From Alteromonadaceae bacterium (GTDB lineage Bacteria > Pseudomonadota > Gammaproteobacteria > Pseudomonadales > Oleiphilaceae), in assembly GCA_013393545.1 (NCBI GenBank), contig JABXHG010000117.1:1-55328 (forward strand): DNA of 55,328 nt, in the 5' to 3' direction. A model generated the notes under the pieces. The model had not been told where the DNA came from. It saw nothing but the letters and a program-made list of their open reading frames with translations, and made no database searches. The translations under genes and the position numbers were made by a program. Of the stretch, positions 36,581-46,275 are shown one piece after another. Every line of letters begins with the position of its first letter. Position 1 is the first letter of the stretch.

Positions 36581-37195
36581 TCAGTCGGCCTGTTCCGCCA
36601 GCGCCTCCTGCATCACCTGCTGGAGGTGCTCGGGCAACTCGCCGGCCAACGCCAGGGCCGCTTTGTGCCCGCGCGGAGTCATTTTCCCCCAGGTACGGCG
36701 CACGATGTGTACCCACTTTTCCCGGTCATAATCCGGGTTGTCGTCGAAGAACTGGCTGAAGTAGCGCTCCAGAAACACCATGCAGGCCACGTCTTCGAGC
36801 AGTTGGGTGTCCTCGTCTTCCTGCAGCTTGCGTTTGGTGAGAGTGGTTTCCACCCGTTCACAATCCTCGGCGGAGTAGCCACATTCGGCCATAATCTCCG
36901 CTGCCCGGCGCCCGTGCATGCGGCCACAGGCCTGGCGCCACTGGTAGTAGTTCTTTTTTCCTTCCCCGTAATCGGAGCGCGGCATGGTCCAGCGTTCAAT
37001 GTGCTGGGCTCGGCAGGCAATCTGCATTCGCTCGCTGGGTTCGGGCTCCAACTCGAACAGCCAGCGAGTCATGTGCTGGCTGTAGGCGTATTCCTTCGGC
37101 AGGGTTTGGTGGCCAACCTGTTCCTGATTGGGGTCCTGGAGGTTGGCCTGGTCAATGGCCTCGATGGCGCAACTCAGCTTGTCGCTGTCTGTCAT
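36581..37195 (-). CDS. DUF4202 domain protein
   Basis: This 204-residue soluble protein has no membrane segment. SCAIEAIDQANLQDPN, KEYAYSQHMTRWLFELEPEPSERMQIACRAQHIERW, PRSDYGEGKKNYYQWRQACGRMHG and VACMVFLERYFSQFFDDN match the helical DUF4202 family as I remember it. The spaced histidines and aspartates recall an HD-like metal-binding helical bundle, but that is a guess. It converges on trpC with an 18-base gap and precedes a glutathione-transferase-like gene on its own strand. The function is unknown. Confidence 0.72.
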   Translation of the reverse strand: MTDSDKLSCAIEAIDQANLQDPNQEQVGHQTLPKEYAYSQHMTRWLFELEPEPSERMQIACRAQHIERWTMPRSDYGEGKKNYYQWRQACGRMHGRRAAEIMAECGYSAEDCERVETTLTKRKLQEDEDTQLLEDVACMVFLERYFSQFFDDNPDYDREKWVHIVRRTWGKMTPRGHKAALALAGELPEHLQQVMQEALAEQAD

Positions 37196-37217
37196 GGTTC
37201 CTTATCCCTGAGTTCAT

Positions 37218-37835
37218 TCAAACCGAAGCGGACGGCCGGGCGGCAATGCGGTCATACCAGGCCTGCAAATGCTCCTGCTCCGGAGCGATGCGGATTTTCA
37301 CCACGCGGGCAAAGGCGATGGTGACAAAGGCCGTGATGTCTGCCGCCGTGAAGCGGTCACAGCACAGGTAATCCCGGTCGGCCAGGTGGTCGTTCAGGAA
37401 CGCCATGAAGTCATGCACCTGGGTACCGCACTCGTCACCCCATTCCTTGATCGGGTTCATCCGGTCATTGAAGTAACCGGTGCCATGCTGGAAGCACATG
37501 GTGGTGGGCTGCATCAGGTAGAATTCCAGCCAACGCTGCCACTGTTCAATCTGTGCCTTTTCCAGCGCCGTGTCGCCCAGCAGGTGCGGGGTGTCCGGGT
37601 AGGCTTCTTCGAAATAGCGGCAAATGGCCAGGGTTTCGGAGATGCAAGTGCCGTCATCCAGCTCCAACACCGGCACTTTTTTCATCGGGTTGCGAGCGGT
37701 AAATTCCGGGGTCAGGTTTTCGCCCTTCACAATGTCGATCTGCTCGAAGCTCGCCTGCTCCAACAGGCCTTTCTCGGCCATGAACATGCGCACCCGGCGG
37801 GGATTGGGGGCGGTACTGGTTTCGTAGATTTTCAT
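37218..37835 (-). CDS. Glutathione S-transferase family protein
   Basis: This 205-residue protein has the two-domain GST fold. The N-terminal thioredoxin-like domain runs MKIYETSTAPNPRRVRMFMAEKG to KKVPVLELDDGTCISETLAICRYFEEAYPD, with the cis-proline KVPVLEL and the glutathione-binding SETLAI. The helical C-terminal domain includes DYLCCDRFTAADITAFVTI, the N-cap motif. A serine-type active site (S7 or T8) is likely. The physiological substrate is unknown. A second GST-like gene lies divergently just upstream. Confidence 0.87.
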   Translation of the reverse strand: MKIYETSTAPNPRRVRMFMAEKGLLEQASFEQIDIVKGENLTPEFTARNPMKKVPVLELDDGTCISETLAICRYFEEAYPDTPHLLGDTALEKAQIEQWQRWLEFYLMQPTTMCFQHGTGYFNDRMNPIKEWGDECGTQVHDFMAFLNDHLADRDYLCCDRFTAADITAFVTIAFARVVKIRIAPEQEHLQAWYDRIAARPSASV

Positions 37836-37967
37836 CTTGTTATTGGCTCCATAAAATCGCAGTCACAGGTTTTTGAGACTGACGGCAAAGGCCGATGGCG
37901 TCAAGGTGCCTCGCCGTTGCCGACAAGACCGGGTACCCTTGGGCCATTCAGGTTTTAGGAGGCGCCA

Positions 37968-38705
37968 ATGAGCATCAAACTCTATCAGTTCTGCATTTCC
38001 CATTATTCCGAGAAAGTGCGCTGGGCGCTGGATTTCAAGGGCATTAACTATCAGCCGGTGAACCTGTTGCCCGGACAGCATCGAAAAACCATCCTGCCCC
38101 TGACCGGGGGCGAATCATCCGTACCGGTGCTGGATCATGACGGAGAGATTGTCCAGGGCTCTTCACGGATTCTCGATTACCTGGATGACAGCTTTCCGGA
38201 CAACCCACTGGTGCCGGACGATCCCGGGCAGAAAGCAAAGGCGCTTGCGTGGGAGAAACGACTGGATGAAGAAGCCGGGCCGGCCATCCGTACCTGGGTG
38301 TACCACTACTTCCTGCAACGCCCGAAAGTGGTGGTGCCCATGCTTGCGGCCGGCACCCCCTTCTACAACCGGATCCTGCTCAGCCTGGCCTTCAGCCGGG
38401 TGGACGAGATCATGCGCGAGTCGATGAAGATCAATCTGAAAACCGCGGATCAGGCCCAGGCAACCCTCGAGAGCCTGCTGACGGAACTGGCGGAAGAGTA
38501 CGGAAAACAGCCTTTCCTGGCCGGAGAGCATTTCAGCCGCGCGGATATCACCGCCGGCGCGCTGCTGGCGCCGTTGTTTATGCCAGCCCAATACCCGGTG
38601 CCCTGGCCCAAACCCCACAAGGTACCCCGGCCCGTTCAAGCCTGGCTGCAGGACTGGCAAGCCACCGTGGAACCAGTGGCCCAAATGTACCGCAAAAACC
38701 GTTAA
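37968..38705 (+). CDS. Glutathione S-transferase-like protein
   Basis: This 245-residue protein has an N-terminal thioredoxin-like domain, MSIKLYQFCISHYSEKVRWALDFKGINYQ, in which FCISHYSEKVR places a cysteine at the active-site position. SSVPVLDHDGEIVQGSSRILDYLDDSFPD completes the glutathione site. The C-terminal helical part has KQPFLAGEHFSRADITAGALLAP. The central helices are longer than in typical GSTs, as in the MaiA/omega-like group. Its stop codon lies within the first AATCGAG box of the hairpin array that follows. The substrate is unknown. Confidence 0.82.
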   Translation: MSIKLYQFCISHYSEKVRWALDFKGINYQPVNLLPGQHRKTILPLTGGESSVPVLDHDGEIVQGSSRILDYLDDSFPDNPLVPDDPGQKAKALAWEKRLDEEAGPAIRTWVYHYFLQRPKVVVPMLAAGTPFYNRILLSLAFSRVDEIMRESMKINLKTADQAQATLESLLTELAEEYGKQPFLAGEHFSRADITAGALLAPLFMPAQYPVPWPKPHKVPRPVQAWLQDWQATVEPVAQMYRKNR

Positions 38706-38847
38706 TCGAGCCCTGCACTGAGAGCCCTGAGAGCAAGGCGCAGTGGCGAAGGTTTGGTGGTGCCAAATCGAGCCGCTGCAACGCGGCTATCAGAGCTCTC
38801 AGTGGCGACCAATCGAGTCAGCGCAACGCTGCTATCGATATTCTCAG
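38704..38847. repeat. Imperfect tandem array of short hairpins with AATCGAG boxes
   Basis: AATCGAG occurs at 38704, 38766 and 38811. After the second and third copies comes a short hairpin: AGCCGC-TGCAAC-GCGGCT (38771-38788) and CAGCG-CAA-CGCTG (38819-38831), then CTATC and TCTCAG. CAGTGGCGA occurs at 38741 and 38800. CTGAGAGC at 38727-38734 (also at 38718-38725) can pair with GCTCTCAG at 38795-38802 to close a branched structure; TTTGG/CCAAA pairs inside it. The hairpin stems differ between units but stay paired. The array lies between a GST-like gene and the convergent vfr gene. Confidence 0.7.
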
Positions 38848-38849
38848 GC

Positions 38850-39491
38850 TCAGCGGGTGCCTTGGACGACCATGGTTTTGCCCTTTACGCGTACCAACCC
38901 CTGGTCTTCGAGGGTTTTCAGCACCCGCCCCACCATTTCCCGGGAACAACCAACAATGCGGCCAATTTCCTGGCGGGTGATCTTGATCTGCATGCCGTCC
39001 GGGTGAGTCATGGCGTCCGGCTCCTTGCTCAAATCCAGCAGGGTACGGGCCACGCGGCCGGTGACGTCCAGAAACGCCAGGTCGCCCACTTTACGGGTGG
39101 TCTGGCGCAGGCGCGAAGCCATCTGCTCGCCAATGAAGTAAAGCACGCGCGGGTCTTCACGGGCGATCTCCCGGAACCTGGTATAGCTGATCTCCGCCAC
39201 TTCGCATTCGGTTTTCGCGCGTACCCAGGCACTGCGCGAATCCATGTTATCGAACAGGCCCATTTCACCGAAAAAAGCGCCGGCGTTCAGGTAGGCCATG
39301 ATCATTTCCCGGCCTTCGTCATCCTCGATGATGACCGTGACTGAACCCTTGATGATATAAAACAGCGAATCGCTCTTGTCCCCCGCGTAGATAATCGTGC
39401 TTTTGGCGGGATAGTGTCGGCGATGGCACTGGGAAAGAAAGTAATCCAGGTGTTGGTTTTTCTGTTCAACCGGCTTAACGATAGTAGCCAT
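38850..39491 (-). CDS. vfr: Cyclic AMP receptor protein Vfr/Crp
   Basis: This 213-residue CRP-family regulator is closest by eye to Pseudomonas Vfr. It has [57 protein letters not shown] (cAMP-binding pocket), [19 protein letters not shown] with the Arg-Ser contacts, [28 protein letters not shown], and the DNA-reading helix in [25 protein letters not shown]. The frame is open upstream, but the ATG at 39491 gives the family's start and length. It is divergent from the OsmC-family gene and near speD, the arrangement known in pseudomonads. Confidence 0.94.
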   Translation of the reverse strand: MATIVKPVEQKNQHLDYFLSQCHRRHYPAKSTIIYAGDKSDSLFYIIKGSVTVIIEDDEGREMIMAYLNAGAFFGEMGLFDNMDSRSAWVRAKTECEVAEISYTRFREIAREDPRVLYFIGEQMASRLRQTTRKVGDLAFLDVTGRVARTLLDLSKEPDAMTHPDGMQIKITRQEIGRIVGCSREMVGRVLKTLEDQGLVRVKGKTMVVQGTR

Positions 39492-39751
39492 GGTACGGGG
39501 CGAGCCTCCTGGGAATCTGAGGTTTTTCGTTGCTGTTCTTGTTTTATCCCTACAGACGATGCGGATTAACAATAGTATAGAGTCTTATAACAATAAGGTT
39601 ACTGTCGGGCAACTCGCAGCACTTCTAATGTAGCCTGCTACGACAGGGCTCTGCGGCCGTCCAAACGGCTGCCTGGCCTGCCGCTCTGTGTTAGCATCCG
39701 CTGACTGTCAGCCCCCGAATCAGGGTTTCAAACTTCAGGAGAACACACACG

Positions 39752-40180
39752 ATGAAAGCAACCATCGACTGGACCGGCAACGCCGGTTTCAAGGCCACCA
39801 GCGGCACCGGCCACGGTATCCAGATGGACGGCCCGCCCGACCATGGCGGTGAAAATCTGGGCCCGCGCCCCATGGAAATGCTGCTAATGGGCCTCGGCGG
39901 CTGCTCCTCGTTCGATGTGATGAACATTCTGAAAAAAGGCCGGCAGGATGTGACAGCGTGTCACACCGAGCTGGAGGCGGAACGAGCCGACGCGGTGCCT
40001 TCGGTGTTCACTAAAATTCACCTGCATTTTGTGGTCACCGGCCGCAACCTTAAAGAAAAGCAGGTGCAGCGCGCCGTTAGCCTTTCGGCGGAGAAATATT
40101 GCTCGGCCTCGATCATGCTGGAAAAAGCCGGCGTTGAGATTACTCACAGCCATGAAATCCGGGAAGCTGATCAAGGCTAA
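39752..40180 (+). CDS. OsmC/Ohr-family protein
   Basis: This 142-residue protein of the OsmC superfamily includes thiol peroxidases acting on organic hydroperoxides. The first conserved cysteine is in LLMGLGGCSSFDVMNIL on the long central helix, and the second in LSAEKYCSASIMLEKAG. Both are needed for peroxidase activity. The GPRPMEMLLMGLGGC form with a short N-terminus is the YhfA-like subgroup, commonly found next to crp in gammaproteobacteria. The upstream sequence AGGAG lies about 11 bases before the ATG. Confidence 0.88.
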   Translation: MKATIDWTGNAGFKATSGTGHGIQMDGPPDHGGENLGPRPMEMLLMGLGGCSSFDVMNILKKGRQDVTACHTELEAERADAVPSVFTKIHLHFVVTGRNLKEKQVQRAVSLSAEKYCSASIMLEKAGVEITHSHEIREADQG

Positions 40181-40287
40181 GCACCCCGGGCTTCCAGGCG
40201 GTGAAAAATGTTTGCAAAACCTATTCACTACCCTGAGCGCTGTGCATAATACGCCCTTTCAATACCGGTCTGCGCAATAGGTGAACA

Positions 40288-41085
40288 ATGACCACAGAGA
40301 ACAAACTGCAGCTGCACGGGTTCAATAACCTGACCAAGTCCCTGAGTTTCAACATCTACGATATCTGTTACGCGCAGACCGAAGAACAACGGGCAGCCTA
40401 TATTGATTACATCGACGAGATGTACAACGCCGAACGCCTGACTCAGATCCTCACCGATGTGGTCAAAATCATAGGCGCCAACGTGCTGAACATCGCCCGC
40501 CAGGATTACGAGCCCCACGGCGCCTCGGTGACCATGCTGATTGCCGAACATGAGCTGACCGGCGAGGAAGCCAACAACGAAGAATCCCCCGGCCCGCTGC
40601 CCGACACCATCGTCGCGCACCTGGACAAGAGCCACGTGACCGTTCACACCTACCCGGAAAGCCACCCGCACGACGGCGTGAGCACCTTCCGGGCAGATAT
40701 CGATGTGTCCACCTGTGGGCTGATTTCGCCGCTGAAGGTACTGAACTACCTGATCCACAGCTTTGATTCAGACGTGGTCACCGTGGATTACCGGGTACGC
40801 GGCTTCACCCGTGACGTGGACGGCACCAAGCATTACATCGACCACGACATCAACTCGATTCAGAACTACCTGTCCGAAGACACCCAGGCGGCGTACCAGA
40901 TGATCGATGTGAACGTGTACCAGGAGAACCTGTTCCACACCAAGATGATGCTCAAGGACTTCAACCTGGACAACTATGTGTTCGGCGTGAACGCCGAGGA
41001 CCTGGACCCGGCCGAAGCCGAATCCATCGAAAGCCGGCTGCGCCGGGAGATGTTGGAGATCTTCTATTCCCGCAACGTGGAATAA
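40288..41085 (+). CDS. speD: S-adenosylmethionine decarboxylase proenzyme SpeD (class 1A)
   Basis: This 265-residue pyruvoyl-dependent enzyme supplies decarboxylated SAM for spermidine synthesis. It matches the E. coli type: self-cleavage occurs before the serine in [16 protein letters not shown] (Ser115), which becomes the pyruvoyl group. [29 protein letters not shown] and [14 protein letters not shown] are conserved. The length and the C-terminal half ([35 protein letters not shown]) are normal. A rho-independent terminator follows. speE is not in the window. Confidence 0.96.
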   Translation: MTTENKLQLHGFNNLTKSLSFNIYDICYAQTEEQRAAYIDYIDEMYNAERLTQILTDVVKIIGANVLNIARQDYEPHGASVTMLIAEHELTGEEANNEESPGPLPDTIVAHLDKSHVTVHTYPESHPHDGVSTFRADIDVSTCGLISPLKVLNYLIHSFDSDVVTVDYRVRGFTRDVDGTKHYIDHDINSIQNYLSEDTQAAYQMIDVNVYQENLFHTKMMLKDFNLDNYVFGVNAEDLDPAEAESIESRLRREMLEIFYSRNVE

Positions 41086-41093
41086 CCGTCTCG

Positions 41094-41118
41094 CGGCAGC
41101 CTCCGGGCTGCCGTTTTT
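41094..41118 (+). terminator. Rho-independent terminator of speD
   Basis: CGGCAGCC pairs with GGCTGCCG across a TCCG tetraloop, directly followed by five T. It lies 9 bases after the speD stop codon. Confidence 0.92.
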
Positions 41119-41178
41119 CTTCATTCAGTTTTTTTTGAACACACCCGCCAGAATTCTGCGTTTTCATCCCGGCTCTCG

Positions 41179-44100
41179 CTACACCAGGCTCTCCAGTAGC
41201 CTGGGCTTCTCGATCAGAAAACCCTGGGCGTAATCCACGCCCAATTGCCGAAGCACATCCAGCACCGCTCTCGATTCCACTTTTGAGGCAATCACTTCCC
41301 GCTTCATATAATGAGCCATGTCGACCATGGACTTCACCATGGCCCGATCGGTTTCACTGGACTCCAGACCGGCCGTGAATGCGCTGTCGATCTTGATCAG
41401 GTCCACCGGCAGCTCGCGCATGAACTCGAACGAGCCGGGGCCACTACCGAAGTTGGCGAGGCAGAAACGACAACCCAGCTCCTGCATCTCGGCCATGAAC
41501 TCCGCCACGGCCTGAATGTCCTGAATGGCGGACGCCTCGGTAACTTCAAACCACAGGCGTTCGATGGGCGCGTCTTTCTGGCTGAGCTTTTCGTAAATAA
41601 ATTCCAGCAGGCTCTGATCGTTCAACGAGTGGCCCGAAAGGTTAATGCACACGCCCGCTACCTGCCCGGCGTCCGGCGCCTTGTCACGCAACCAGTCCAG
41701 CATGTGGCCCACCACCCAGCGGTCGACCACCTGCATGCGGTCGTAACGCTCGGCCATGTTGATGAAATCCTGGCCTGTGATCATGCCACCGCTGTCGTCA
41801 TACATGCTGATCAGAATCTCATACTGAGTAGGCAGTTTAGCCTGGGCATGCAGGGGAATGATCTTCTGGCAACGCAGCAGCATGCTCTCGTCGTCCGGAT
41901 TGTTCAGGCCGGCCACCCGGGCAGCAATCTGTTCCTGCAGGGCCTGGTCATCGCCATCCGGGGCATAACGGGAGATCCTGCCCGGCCCCTGTTTGCGAGC
42001 GTCATACAGTGCCCGTTCTGAAGCCCGCAACCAGCGCTCGGCACTCACCAGCGCCGGCAATTCGGGAACCAGCCCGATGTTGGCGGAGAGCTGGTAACCC
42101 CTCTGATTGAAGGTAAAACGCTCGGCTTCCAGCGCTTTCATGATTTGTCCTGCCAGCGCTTCATCCTGCTCTGCCGGCACCAGTAGGGCAAATTCCGTAT
42201 CCGCCACCCGGGCCACCGGCATGCCATCGGCGGTATGCTCGCCGACAATCGCGGCCACCCGTTTGAGGGCCTGGTCCGCCGCCTGGTGGCCGGCGGTATC
42301 ACTGAGCAGACGGAAGCCCCGCAAATCCAGGTGCAACAGGGTTCGGCTGTCTTCGTGACGCACCAACTGTTGTTCCACCATGCGTTCGAATTCGCGGCGA
42401 TTAAGCACTCCGGTTACATCATCGTGGGTGGAGACCCAGGACAACTGGTCATATACGTTGCGCACCATGCGGTCGATACTTTCATTCACCAGCGGCCTGT
42501 CGTACTGGCTATCGGGTACGATAATCCCTTTACGCATCTGCCGGGCCAGCTCCGGCAAATTCAGTTCCACCACCCGCATGCCCTGATGGTTCACGAACAC
42601 AAACCGGCTGAAACTACGGGCCACCCACACAAGCCGAACGTACTGGGGTTCGTCCGGGCGGGTCTGGTCTCTCAGCCAGTCGCCGGTACGCAACTGGCGG
42701 GCGCGGTTCATCCAGCGTTGCAGGCTGCGTTGCTCCGAGTCTGTGGCGGGAGTCTCGCCATCCGGCGCCTGAGCCGTTTCCGGCTTGGCGTCGGGCATCT
42801 GCACCATATCCGGCTCGTGACCGGGTTTGCGCACCAGAAAACGCTTGAGCTCTTCACGAATCTGGGAAGACGGCAGATGATTGCTAGAAATGGACGCCAG
42901 GCCGTCCTGGATCAACCTCAACAATTCCGGCAGATTGACCCCGCTATCCGGGTCTGAACCGAACAGCAACAAAGAATCGATCACCGCCAGGTAGTCCTGC
43001 CACAACTGACTGTCCGGCCCCTGCCGGATCCAGGTGAGTGACAACAAATCCCGCCAGCCACTGTCGAGCAGGCTGATCACCGCCCGAGGTACTCTCTTGC
43101 CGGCCAGCCGGCTATCCAGAGCTTCGGCCACGGCGGCTTTCGATTCCGCCACCTTCTGCGCGCCCTCGGCCGCGGCCGTTACCCGTTCCACGTTGCGGCG
43201 ATACACCAGATTTTGCCGGTCAATCAGGCTGTCGAGCTCGTTAACAGTCTGCTCGAAAATGCCGGTGTCCTGCTCAAACTCTGTGGCAATCCGCTGCACC
43301 AGTTCATCCACCTTGCGCTGGACCACGGGGTTCAGGCGTCCGCCTTTCACGCCCAGTTGAGCCAGACGGTTCATTACCGCACGCACCGGGCTGTCCTGGT
43401 CTTCAAAAAAAGCGGGGTCGTGCATGACTACTTTCAACACCGGCACTTCCAGCTGACGCAGGCGGCTCTGGCCGAATTCGCCCAGCTTCGGGCTTTCCAC
43501 CACGCTTTTAAAGAAGCGGTCCACAACATCCAGGGTGTCTTGCTGCTCTTCGTTCAAACGCAGGTTCTGTTGTTCGCGGATCTTGTCCACCACCCGTTCC
43601 CGTAAGGGCTCGGGGGAAGTGCTGTCAGCCGGCAGGGTGGCTTGCAGTTGCTGGAGCTGTGCCTGGAGTTCACCGGAAGAGACCGGCCGGGCATTAACCG
43701 GGAAAGGGCTGGCCTCGCTTCCGCCCTTACCCAGCCGGCTGGCCTGCAGCGTACCCAGCAGGTTACGCACGGTTGCAAAGGCAGTTTGAGCGGCCCGTGC
43801 ATAGCCCCGAAAATCATGGCCGGCACGCTGACGGGTACCCGAAGCTGGCGCGTTCAGCGCTTCGGCCGGGGCATCAGGTGCTTCCGAAATGGTTTTCCCG
43901 GGCTCCGGTGGCTCTGGCCGGGCGGGCGGCACCGGCTTTTCCGTTTTTTTCACCTGGTCGCTGAGGTATCGGGACAGATCCAGATCGGGCAGTACGCTCT
44001 GACGTATCAGAATGTCGTTCAATTCCCGGTAAAGTGGCTCCAATTCACTGATAACCGTGTTTTCAAACACCTTCAGGCAGACTTTTTCCACTTCTCGGGA

Positions 44101-44943
44101 CACACTCAACGGAGCCAGCGCCTGGTGGAATGCTTCACACACCAGCGCCGGACCCAGGGGGTTGTGGTGCCCGGTACGGTTGGCAATGCCCAACTCATCC
44201 AGGCGCAGCTTCAATGGCAGCAGCTCGCCCCGAAAGCGGGTGTCGGCCCGGGTGACCATCACCCGAACCGCCAGCCAGTCTTCAAATTCGTTTTTGTCCA
44301 CCACCGACAGACTGGTGGGGGGCGCTCCCTTCTGTTCAGGTTTAAGCGGTGCTTCGAGGTGACTGGCCATGGTTCGCCAGATCACCCGCTGGCGGCTTTT
44401 AACCAGCCCGGAACCGTCCATGTATTCATTCGCCAACTGGTTGCTTGTGGCCTGCCGTGCAGCCTCTATCAGAGCTTCGGCGATACGGGTGCAGCAGGTA
44501 GCCATCAACGGCTCGATAAACCGGACGATGGCCCGGGATGACTGCCGCAGAATAAACTGGACCTGCTCGCTGGGCGCTTTCAAGTTTGAGGGCCGCTGCT
44601 GCACCTGGCCACCACACCATTGCAGCATGGCTTCCAGGGCCTGGGGATTGGGACGTGTCAGCTGCACCCCCATGGCGCCGTCAATGCGCCGTACGGGCCG
44701 GGCATAAAGCTCATGGCTGCGCTTGCCGTCGGCGCCGCGAAAACGCACCACTACTTCTTCCGGCATACCACCGACAAAGGCTTTGTCGAGTTTATCCGAG
44801 GTATCGGTAGAGTAGCGGATGAACAGGCCTTCGGGACAAAAATCAGCAATTCGGCACGGCAGGCTGAGACCGTCGCCGGCTTCTATCCGGGCGGCAAGCT
44901 TTATCGGCTGGCGCGTACTGCTGCGACGCTCTTTCGGGTCCAT
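41179..44943 (-). CDS. PilZ-DUF1631-GGDEF-EAL protein with degenerate catalytic motifs
   Basis: This 1254-residue cytoplasmic regulator begins with a PilZ-like domain (about 4-105: RRSSTRQPIKLAARIEAGDG, GAMGVQL). A long DUF1631 region follows (about 110-730), including VPRAVISLLDSGWRDLLSLTWIRQGPDS. Next come a GGDEF-like domain (about 835-990) and an EAL-like domain (about 1000-1250). The cyclase signature is ADTEF instead of GGDEF. The phosphodiesterase signature is EIL instead of EAL, and the DDFGTGYSS loop has become ANFGSGPGS, although VTEAS and KIDSAF remain. Both output domains are therefore probably inactive, and the protein is more likely a c-di-GMP-binding effector. It follows argA by 25 bases on the same strand. 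Confidence 0.85.
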   Translation of the reverse strand: MDPKERRSSTRQPIKLAARIEAGDGLSLPCRIADFCPEGLFIRYSTDTSDKLDKAFVGGMPEEVVVRFRGADGKRSHELYARPVRRIDGAMGVQLTRPNPQALEAMLQWCGGQVQQRPSNLKAPSEQVQFILRQSSRAIVRFIEPLMATCCTRIAEALIEAARQATSNQLANEYMDGSGLVKSRQRVIWRTMASHLEAPLKPEQKGAPPTSLSVVDKNEFEDWLAVRVMVTRADTRFRGELLPLKLRLDELGIANRTGHHNPLGPALVCEAFHQALAPLSVSREVEKVCLKVFENTVISELEPLYRELNDILIRQSVLPDLDLSRYLSDQVKKTEKPVPPARPEPPEPGKTISEAPDAPAEALNAPASGTRQRAGHDFRGYARAAQTAFATVRNLLGTLQASRLGKGGSEASPFPVNARPVSSGELQAQLQQLQATLPADSTSPEPLRERVVDKIREQQNLRLNEEQQDTLDVVDRFFKSVVESPKLGEFGQSRLRQLEVPVLKVVMHDPAFFEDQDSPVRAVMNRLAQLGVKGGRLNPVVQRKVDELVQRIATEFEQDTGIFEQTVNELDSLIDRQNLVYRRNVERVTAAAEGAQKVAESKAAVAEALDSRLAGKRVPRAVISLLDSGWRDLLSLTWIRQGPDSQLWQDYLAVIDSLLLFGSDPDSGVNLPELLRLIQDGLASISSNHLPSSQIREELKRFLVRKPGHEPDMVQMPDAKPETAQAPDGETPATDSEQRSLQRWMNRARQLRTGDWLRDQTRPDEPQYVRLVWVARSFSRFVFVNHQGMRVVELNLPELARQMRKGIIVPDSQYDRPLVNESIDRMVRNVYDQLSWVSTHDDVTGVLNRREFERMVEQQLVRHEDSRTLLHLDLRGFRLLSDTAGHQAADQALKRVAAIVGEHTADGMPVARVADTEFALLVPAEQDEALAGQIMKALEAERFTFNQRGYQLSANIGLVPELPALVSAERWLRASERALYDARKQGPGRISRYAPDGDDQALQEQIAARVAGLNNPDDESMLLRCQKIIPLHAQAKLPTQYEILISMYDDSGGMITGQDFINMAERYDRMQVVDRWVVGHMLDWLRDKAPDAGQVAGVCINLSGHSLNDQSLLEFIYEKLSQKDAPIERLWFEVTEASAIQDIQAVAEFMAEMQELGCRFCLANFGSGPGSFEFMRELPVDLIKIDSAFTAGLESSETDRAMVKSMVDMAHYMKREVIASKVESRAVLDVLRQLGVDYAQGFLIEKPRLLESLV

Positions 44944-44967
44944 CGTTTCCTGCCGTTGTTATCACGG

Positions 44968-46275
44968 TTACAAAGGTTTGAAAAAAACCTTGGAGTTGCG
45001 CTGAGTGTTGTAGCTGGCCAGTTTCGGCCCCGGCAGTTCCTGCACCTCCGCCGGCAGAAACCCCCGTTCCCGGAACCAGTGCTCGGTTTGCGTGGTCAGG
45101 ATAAACAGCTTCTCGATACCTTTGCCACGGGCCAGTTTTTCTACCATGGCCAGGATGTCGTCGCCCCGGCCGGCCCTGCGGTAATTGGGGTCCACGGCGA
45201 AACAGGACAGCTCGCCGGCGCTTTCCCGGGGGTAGTGATACAGTGCGGCGCAGCCGACAATCGTGCCGTCCCGCTCGGCCACTACGAAATTGTCCACTTC
45301 GGTTTCCAGCATCTCCCGGGACCGCCTGACCAGTATGCCCTGCTCTTCCAGCGGCTGAATCAGTTCCAGGATACCGCCGATGTCCTCCACACGGGCCTGG
45401 CGGATCTGCTCGTAATTATCGCCACTGACCAGGGTGCCGGAGCCGTCACGGGTGAACAGTTCTTCCAGCAGGGCTCCATCTTCAGCATAACTGATGATAT
45501 GGGCCCGGCGTACTCCTTTCACACAGGCGTCGCAGGCGGCTTTTAGCAGTGCGGCGTCGTGGCCGGTCACACTGTTCGCGTCCAGGCGCCGGGCAGCCTC
45601 GCGGGCGGACAGTTCGCGGATTAGCGCGCCGTCTTCTTCCAGCAGGCCTTCGTCGTCAATAAATACGATGAGTTTTTCCGCTTCCAGCGCGGCGGCAACC
45701 TGACTGCCAACATCCTCATAGGAAAGGTTGAAGGCATCGCCGGTGGGCGAGTAGCCCATGGGCGGCAGCAACACAATATGGCCCTGGTCCAGCAGTTGCT
45801 CTATACCACGGGCGTCGATGCGCCGAACCTTGCCGGTGTAGCCGAAATCAATGCCGTCCAGCACCCCGGCCGGGCGCGCGGTCACGTAGTTGCCGCTGCT
45901 CACCAGGATGCGGGCGTTGTGCATGGGCGAGTTCACCAGGCCCATGGACAGCTGGCTTTCAATGTAGGCGCGCAAGCCGCCTATCGCTTCCATCACCAGT
46001 GGCAGTTGCTCATCCGGGGTGATGCGAAGGTTGTTGGCGAACGAGGATTCCTGGCCGGCTTCATCCAGGCGGGACTGGATTTGCGGGCGGGCACCGAAGG
46101 CCACCACCAGCTTCACGCCCAGGCTGCTGAGCAGCGCAATGTCGTGAATGATGTTGATGAAATTGCGATGCTCGATGGCATCGCCGGGCATGGTCAGCAC
46201 CACGGTCCGCCCGCGATGGGCGTTGATGTAGGGCGACGAGTGGCGAAAGCCATGCAGCCAGTCGTTGGATTTCAA
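44968..46275 (-). CDS. argA: Amino-acid N-acetyltransferase (N-acetylglutamate synthase) ArgA
   Basis: This 435-residue enzyme of the first arginine step has an N-terminal amino-acid-kinase-like domain (about 1-285: GFRHSSPYINAHRGRTVVLTMPGDA, KLVVAFGARPQI, LSMGLVNSPMHN), which binds arginine as feedback inhibitor. The C-terminal GNAT acetyltransferase domain (about 290-435) includes VGCAALYHYPRESAGELSCFAVDPNYRRAGRGDDIL, the acetyl-CoA site. It overlaps argE by ATGA, so two arginine steps are translationally coupled. Confidence 0.96.
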   Translation of the reverse strand: MKSNDWLHGFRHSSPYINAHRGRTVVLTMPGDAIEHRNFINIIHDIALLSSLGVKLVVAFGARPQIQSRLDEAGQESSFANNLRITPDEQLPLVMEAIGGLRAYIESQLSMGLVNSPMHNARILVSSGNYVTARPAGVLDGIDFGYTGKVRRIDARGIEQLLDQGHIVLLPPMGYSPTGDAFNLSYEDVGSQVAAALEAEKLIVFIDDEGLLEEDGALIRELSAREAARRLDANSVTGHDAALLKAACDACVKGVRRAHIISYAEDGALLEELFTRDGSGTLVSGDNYEQIRQARVEDIGGILELIQPLEEQGILVRRSREMLETEVDNFVVAERDGTIVGCAALYHYPRESAGELSCFAVDPNYRRAGRGDDILAMVEKLARGKGIEKLFILTTQTEHWFRERGFLPAEVQELPGPKLASYNTQRNSKVFFKPL

